Of a DNA stretch of 50,274 bases, positions 46,029 to 50,274 are shown piece by piece. Origin of the DNA: Candidatus Kuenenia stuttgartensis (GTDB taxonomy: Bacteria; Planctomycetota; Planctomycetia; Planctomycetales; Planctomycetaceae); the NCBI GenBank assembly GCA_945861975.1, contig CAMAXD010000007.1, forward strand, positions 1 to 50,274, given 5' to 3'. The notes below the pieces were generated by a model. It searched no databases. It saw nothing but the letters and a program-made list of their open reading frames with translations, and was not told the DNA's origin. A program made the position numbers and the translations under genes. Position 1 is the first letter of the stretch; each line of letters starts with the position of its first letter.

Positions 46029-47240
46029 CTACTTGATCAAATAGCGTTTTGCGTCCCCAACGGTTTTGGGATCCTTCTCTTCAAGCATTTTCAGATTGGC
46101 CAGTGCTTTGACAGCGTGTTCCGGAAGTGCCGCAGCCGTACCATCAGCCGCCGGCTCGCCAACGTCACGACTACACTGAATGACGTAACGCACGATGGCT
46201 CGGCGGATCGCAGGAATCTCAAAATTCTTGTCGTCATACAGGGCGATCAGGCGATCCTGAATGCTCCAGTCTTTCCACCGTGCAAGGTCCGTAATCACGA
46301 GATCGGCCAGTTCCGGACGATCAAGGAGAATGTGCATCGATTGCTTCAGTCGGTCTTTTGGAATTCGATCCGGCTCATAGGTCCACATAAATCGCAGTGT
46401 CTGCATGACGGCATAGGTTTCACTGAATGGAAGAGGTATCTCTTTCCCCTTGGCGTCGGTTGCGACCTTGGTTCGCATCTTTGCGTCCTCCAAAGCCTGC
46501 AGTCCTTCCTCGCCACGGATCAGCAGATACCCAGCCATCACGCCCTCAATCCCGAGCCGGAAGTCCGCATCAAGAATCAGGATTTTCTTTTCCAGTAAGG
46601 CAGCGTCTTCAGGCTGACCGCACAAGCCAGCCATCAGGCCATAGAAGCCGATTCGAGTCACAGGAGTTTTGGGATCGACCAGCCACTGCAGAATCGTTTC
46701 CCGAGGAAGCCTGTCCTTTAGTGGCACAATGACGTCGTATGGAGCCGCAGCAAATTCTGCAAAGGCGTCGTTCGACACCAGCAAGTCCGGATGTTCAAAG
46801 TAGGGCAGAAAATACATCAGACGTTCGGTCTGAGCTTTGGGATCTGTTACCGGGGCTGGCATCTTAGAAAGATACTTCCACGCGTCGGTCGAAACTTCGG
46901 CCGGGGCATGCCAGTCTTCCAGACGTTCTTCTGGTCCCATCAGTGTATATCGAGTTGTCTCATTGCCAGCCACATACAGCGGCATCTCAAGAACCTGACC
47001 GACCTTGAATTTGTCGCCGCTTGAAAAGCCAATCTCAACGACTTCAAATTTCGAGGTGCCTCCCTTCACTGCCGTTGCTTTCTCTCCACCTAACCATTTA
47101 CCGAGGACCAGGTGATCACACTGCTGAATTTGTTCAGCCATCACCAGGGTCGGGGCATCGCAGAATGGACAGAAAGCGGCTTCTGCAGATGCAGAAACGA
47201 GAGCCATCAACAGCACAGCCAGCAGAGGAAGCATTCGCAT
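46029..47240 (-). CDS. Secreted hypothetical protein with N-terminal CPFC motif
   Basis: The 403-residue protein has a signal peptide (1-21, ending SAEA) and the mature form begins AFCPFCDAPTLVMAEQ. The CxxC so close to the N-terminus could bind a metal or be redox active. A small beta-type domain (about 40-110) is followed by a long helical part that looks like HEAT-type repeats (DPKTPVTRIGFYGLMAGLCG, ALLEKKILILD, LDRPELADLVITDLARW). I do not recognise a named family, though similar proteins starting with a CPFC motif seem common in planctomycetes (memory only). It lies 220 bases upstream of the sigma factor on the same strand. Confidence 0.78.
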   Translation of the reverse strand: MRMLPLLAVLLMALVSASAEAAFCPFCDAPTLVMAEQIQQCDHLVLGKWLGGEKATAVKGGTSKFEVVEIGFSSGDKFKVGQVLEMPLYVAGNETTRYTLMGPEERLEDWHAPAEVSTDAWKYLSKMPAPVTDPKAQTERLMYFLPYFEHPDLLVSNDAFAEFAAAPYDVIVPLKDRLPRETILQWLVDPKTPVTRIGFYGLMAGLCGQPEDAALLEKKILILDADFRLGIEGVMAGYLLIRGEEGLQALEDAKMRTKVATDAKGKEIPLPFSETYAVMQTLRFMWTYEPDRIPKDRLKQSMHILLDRPELADLVITDLARWKDWSIQDRLIALYDDKNFEIPAIRRAIVRYVIQCSRDVGEPAADGTAAALPEHAVKALANLKMLEEKDPKTVGDAKRYLIK

Positions 47241-47520
47241 GAGAGGGACTTTCCGGCGGGATCGTGAAGCACTGCGACAACATGTTTAGCAGCGGTCAGA
47301 CGTTGTCCCATCATACCGACCACATCCGGAAATCAATAGTTGCAGGCGTCCAGAGATGTCAGGAACCGATCTTGAGAGCAAGTCTCAAAACTCCGAGATG
47401 ATGCCCAGCGAGACTACGAATGCACGACTACGTCAGCACGGAGTTGAGTCACAATGGTCTTAAGGATCTAAACGCTGATTTTCGACGGGAAGTCACCATC
47501 GGCCCCTGAAAGTTGTTCGT

Positions 47521-48327
47521 TTATTCCAGCACCCGTGCATTGTCAATGTGGTACAGGCGCGACAGATCGTTGGCGTCGACTTGCGGATCGATATGAAAAA
47601 TGCCTTCCACATCAAACGGCCGCAGTTCCATGTAGTCCGCCGTGACGCCCTCGGCCATCGCGATCCCTATGATGTCGTAAATCTTGGGCTTGCGCTGAAA
47701 ACAGCAAATCCCTGTATCGCGAACGAATGCAAATGATTTGAGACCGGTCGACTCAAAGGTTGGATACATGTAGCCACGAATCCGAACCGGCTTACCGTCC
47801 AGGGCCTTCAGCCATTCCGGAAAATACTCGACGGCATTCACCGGAACAGGTTCCATGTTGAGGACTTTGAGCAGATCAATGTCATCAAACGAAACTCGAA
47901 CGGCCGAGGTTCCTCGCTCTTTCCGCAGGCGTTTCTCCGGAATCAGAAGCTCAATCTTTCGCGTTTCGCCAGCAACGGAGTTCTCGACAACTGGCACATC
48001 AGCAGGTCCCTGGAGTCCAGAGTGAGCTGATGTCAGTACGGGCGGAGTTACCGGTACTGCGGGCTGCGTTGCAGACTCGGCGATTGCCTGTTGGACACGA
48101 GAAGTTTCTGCCTCTGATGCCGCACTGGCAGGCGTGACGGCTGGCGCCTCAGTCGTGGCAGGTTGAGTATTTCGTGCCGATGCCTCGGGCTGCTGTTGAG
48201 TCGGAGTTGGCTTGGTGCTGTCGAAATCGACGTAGCCCTCTTGAGATTCTCCACAACCTGAAGATGCAGCAACGAGGCTGAGGACCAGTGCGGAGGTGGT
48301 ACGTCGATTGATCATGGCTATCTGCAT
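47521..48327 (-). CDS. Lipoprotein with DUF3299-like domain
   Basis: The 268-residue protein has a lipoprotein signal (ASSGC) and a low-complexity Ala/Pro/Thr/Gln linker of about 90 residues. A C-terminal domain (about 140-268) resembles DUF3299: GKPVRIRGYMYPTFESTGLKSFAFVRD followed by the cysteine pair in TGICCFQRKPKIYD. The cysteines suggest metal binding or redox function, but the family's role is not known. It starts 16 bases after the stop of a second protein with the same type of domain, so the two are one transcript. An internal ATG four codons in (48315) is an equally possible start. Confidence 0.8.
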   Translation of the reverse strand: MQIAMINRRTTSALVLSLVAASSGCGESQEGYVDFDSTKPTPTQQQPEASARNTQPATTEAPAVTPASAASEAETSRVQQAIAESATQPAVPVTPPVLTSAHSGLQGPADVPVVENSVAGETRKIELLIPEKRLRKERGTSAVRVSFDDIDLLKVLNMEPVPVNAVEYFPEWLKALDGKPVRIRGYMYPTFESTGLKSFAFVRDTGICCFQRKPKIYDIIGIAMAEGVTADYMELRPFDVEGIFHIDPQVDANDLSRLYHIDNARVLE

Positions 48328-48343
48328 CCTGTCAACGTGTGAC

Positions 48344-49300
48344 CTAAAATCGCGTCCACGCCTCTTCTACCAGTTCCGCCTCCATGGAATACACGGGCGC
48401 AAAATCATAGTCGTCTGATGGTGAGCCTTCGCCCGCCTTCACATCGGCCTTCAAAACTCCAGCGACAGCTACCATACCAATATACGCTGGCGTTGTAAGC
48501 TGCCACTTGTTGTTAACGCCAAGTTTCTCTTTTGCCTCCGGGGACAATTCTATGGCCTCAAGGTCCGGACCTCGATAAGACAACTGAGGACGTTCGCCGT
48601 CATTAAAGGATTTCAGTGTCACGAAAATGAAGTCATGAGATTTCGGCTTTCCTCCCATGCAACATTCCCCGTTATCTTTCAGGAGAATGAACCGGGTGAG
48701 TCCTTCAGTTTCCTGAGTCGCCCACATGAATCCCTTCAGATAAACCTTTTGACCCACAAGAGTTGCCACATCCGGGTGCAGTTTGCGATGTCCGTTGATA
48801 AACACAAACTGCTTATCAGCGATATCCTTGGGAAAAGTTACGCGAGCAAAGCCTTCTGGAACTTCGGTGGAATAAGCATGAGCCATTTTTGCTGAACCAA
48901 GTGCAAAACTGGCAATAGACAACACCAGTCCAATCGCAGCCATCCCCGTCCCTTTGACAGAGCCGGTGGAGGCACGGATTCGGGTGATCGCGGCAATCCC
49001 AATAAAAATCCCGAAGAAGGCAACGTACAATCCAAAAATGCCAATGAATCCCGTTAGCCCGAGCAGTCCTAAAGACAACGCAATCGGAGCCCATGGAGAG
49101 ATGGGGATGTAGTCAAAATCTTCACCTTCCGAAGATTCTCCCCACGCACCAAGGGACGGTTTCTCGGGCGAGGCTGAACCCAACTCATCACCATCTGATG
49201 AGCGAGGCGAGTTTGTCGAAGGTGACGTCTCAGCCAGAGAGAGGTTTTCCGTTGTCTCGGTAATGTTCAAGGTAGGGCAATCAAGCGTTTGTTCAGTCAT
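48344..49300 (-). CDS. Membrane protein with DUF4190-like helices and a DUF3299-like domain
   Basis: The 318-residue protein has an acidic, Ser-rich cytoplasmic N-terminus (1-65), two or three membrane helices of the DUF4190 type (about 70-145; FGLYVAFFGIFIGIAAI, GTGMAAIGLVLSIASFALG) and a C-terminal domain outside the membrane. That domain has GQKVYLKGFMWATQETEGLTRFILLKDNGECCMGGKPKSHD, resembling the downstream lipoprotein's domain, including the Cys pair. The ATG at 49300 (MTEQTLD) was chosen over 49321. Together the pair gives one membrane-embedded and one lipid-anchored version of the same domain. Confidence 0.8.
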   Translation of the reverse strand: MTEQTLDCPTLNITETTENLSLAETSPSTNSPRSSDGDELGSASPEKPSLGAWGESSEGEDFDYIPISPWAPIALSLGLLGLTGFIGIFGLYVAFFGIFIGIAAITRIRASTGSVKGTGMAAIGLVLSIASFALGSAKMAHAYSTEVPEGFARVTFPKDIADKQFVFINGHRKLHPDVATLVGQKVYLKGFMWATQETEGLTRFILLKDNGECCMGGKPKSHDFIFVTLKSFNDGERPQLSYRGPDLEAIELSPEAKEKLGVNNKWQLTTPAYIGMVAVAGVLKADVKAGEGSPSDDYDFAPVYSMEAELVEEAWTRF

Positions 49301-49669
49301 CGGTCCATTCCTCAGGCGCAATGTCGGCTTCTCGCGATTTTACGTCCGACTCCCGGGCTTCGTGAAACGAATCCGCCCTAAAACTGACGACACGGGGTGA
49401 ATCGGCCCTCTGATTTAACCGGTTTAGCAGGCTTCACCGACACTTTATGGTCCGATTTTAGGCTCCGTGTACAAAATTGGCAGTGTTTTAACGAATTGCC
49501 TACATTCCGGATTCGAGTCGAAACCGAAGTCATTTGTACTCTCCGAATAAATCCCGATGATCGTTCTGCTTCAGTCTTCAGACAACAAATCAAGACGAGT
49601 GAATCCTGTTTCTTCGTTGATCTGAATCAGGACGCAATCGGTCTGCTGAAATCAGAGAAGTTTGTCCCC
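49301..49669. other. Divergent intergenic gap, no gene seen
   Basis: These 369 bases lie between the divergent DUF3299-like membrane gene and the ATP-grasp gene. No RNA gene or convincing short coding frame is seen. It presumably holds both promoters; I cannot place them with confidence. Confidence 0.45.
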
Positions 49670-50274
49670 ATGCGCATCGTCGTTCTTTACAATCAGGTTG
49701 CCGCGACTGACTCAAGTGGTGATCTTGACGTGCTGAAGCAGTGCGTTGCCGTTGAGGAATCTTTGCGTCAACTTGGTCACGAGGCACTTCGGCTCAGTTG
49801 TTCGTTGAATCTTGGTCCAGTCCGAGATGCTTTGCTCCGACTTAAGCCCGATGTTGTTTTCAATCTGGCTGAATCTCTGGACGGTACGGATCGCCTCATG
49901 CCGGTTGTTGCTGTTTTTCTGGAAGCACTGGGGCTTCCTTTCACCGGTGCGTCAAGTCTTGCGATGTTGACGACGACCAGCAAGCTTGTGGCGAAGCAGC
50001 GCCTGCTGGATCAGGAGATCTCGACACCGGCCTGGCTTACTCTGCGTGGCGACGACTGTTGGCGAGGTGCTCATGAACGAAGTTGGAATCCCGACAGAGC
50101 GATCGTTAAAGCGATTGCCGAACACGCGTCGTTGGGTCTGGGAGATGACAGCGTCGTCGAGTGCGGTCGTCACTCAATGGAGAAACTGCGATCCTTGATT
50201 GCTGCTCGTGCTGAACGGTTTGGCACTCCACATTTTGCGGAGCAGTTTATTGACGGGCGAGAATTTAATCTTAG
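49670..50274 (+). CDS. ATP-grasp, D-alanine-D-alanine ligase-like protein (3' end outside window)
   Basis: The first 201 residues are visible. The N-terminal domain reads MRIVVLYNQVA and continues with VVFNLAESLDGTDRLMPVVAVFLEALGLPFTGASSLAMLTTTSKLVAKQRL, the pattern of D-Ala-D-Ala ligase-like enzymes (FNLAE, PFTGAS, SK). The ATP-grasp part then begins (STPAWLTL, IVKAIAEHASLGL, EQFIDGREFNL). The family ligates amino acids or carboxylates to amines with ATP in the cytoplasm. It may make peptidoglycan dipeptide or be one of the many related ligases; the catalytic half is cut off. Confidence 0.83.
   Translation, partial: MRIVVLYNQVAATDSSGDLDVLKQCVAVEESLRQLGHEALRLSCSLNLGPVRDALLRLKPDVVFNLAESLDGTDRLMPVVAVFLEALGLPFTGASSLAMLTTTSKLVAKQRLLDQEISTPAWLTLRGDDCWRGAHERSWNPDRAIVKAIAEHASLGLGDDSVVECGRHSMEKLRSLIAARAERFGTPHFAEQFIDGREFNL

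Overview
The window looks like chromosomal DNA of a planctomycete, probably from the Planctomycetales. This is inferred from gene content. One secreted protein ends in the Pirellula/Verrucomicrobium-type cytochrome c domain. There is a 1465-residue fused ResB-CcsA cytochrome c assembly protein, a serine/threonine kinase, many secreted FG-GAP, PQQ-like and ceramidase-like proteins, and small Lys/Arg-rich genes. Gene density is high, GC is moderate, and I saw no rRNA, tRNA, CRISPR array, insertion sequence or prophage.

Layout. 1-7.9 kb: a partial TPR protein, an M42 aminopeptidase, an HDOD protein, a TerC membrane protein, and a tightly coupled Fe-S pair (Mrp-type ATPase, then a SufE-SufS fusion). 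7.95-12.6 kb (minus): a likely operon of three secreted proteins (FG-GAP plus alpha/beta hydrolase, isochorismatase-like, spherulin-4-like), headed by a perfect 23-bp palindrome. 13-17.5 kb (plus): an HtrA-type protease, a terminator, a G-rich repeat, and a three-heme sorbosone-dehydrogenase-like fusion. 17.6-19.4 kb (minus): a diacylglycerol kinase-family protein and a ceramidase-like protein. 19.7-20.3 kb: two small basic-protein genes with strong terminators, one apparently starting at ATC. 20.4-26 kb: a PQQ-like beta-propeller, an enolase-superfamily epimerase, a Ser/Thr kinase and a TlpA-like thioredoxin protein.

26.1-34.8 kb (minus) is mostly metabolism: nitroreductase, transaldolase, methylenetetrahydrofolate reductase, tryptophan synthase beta, dihydrodipicolinate synthase and a 3-hydroxyisobutyrate-dehydrogenase-type oxidoreductase. 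Inside it lies a two-STAS protein whose 3' end runs out of frame into an N-terminally truncated GspE/PilB-family ATPase, apparently a deletion scar. 35-38.3 kb is the error-prone polymerase DnaE2. 38.4-49.3 kb (minus) holds a class IV aminotransferase, the ResB-CcsA fusion, a lipoprotein, an ECF sigma factor with a translationally coupled membrane protein ending in a CxxCH haem-type motif, a secreted CPFC protein and two DUF3299-like envelope proteins. The window ends in a partial ATP-grasp (D-Ala-D-Ala ligase-like) gene.

The most interesting points are the putative sigma/anti-sigma pair with a C-terminal CxxCH motif near the cytochrome c assembly gene, the STAS/GspE junction, the ATC-start small gene, and the palindromic operator upstream of the secreted-enzyme operon. 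All functional calls come from reading motifs by eye; no database search was run.
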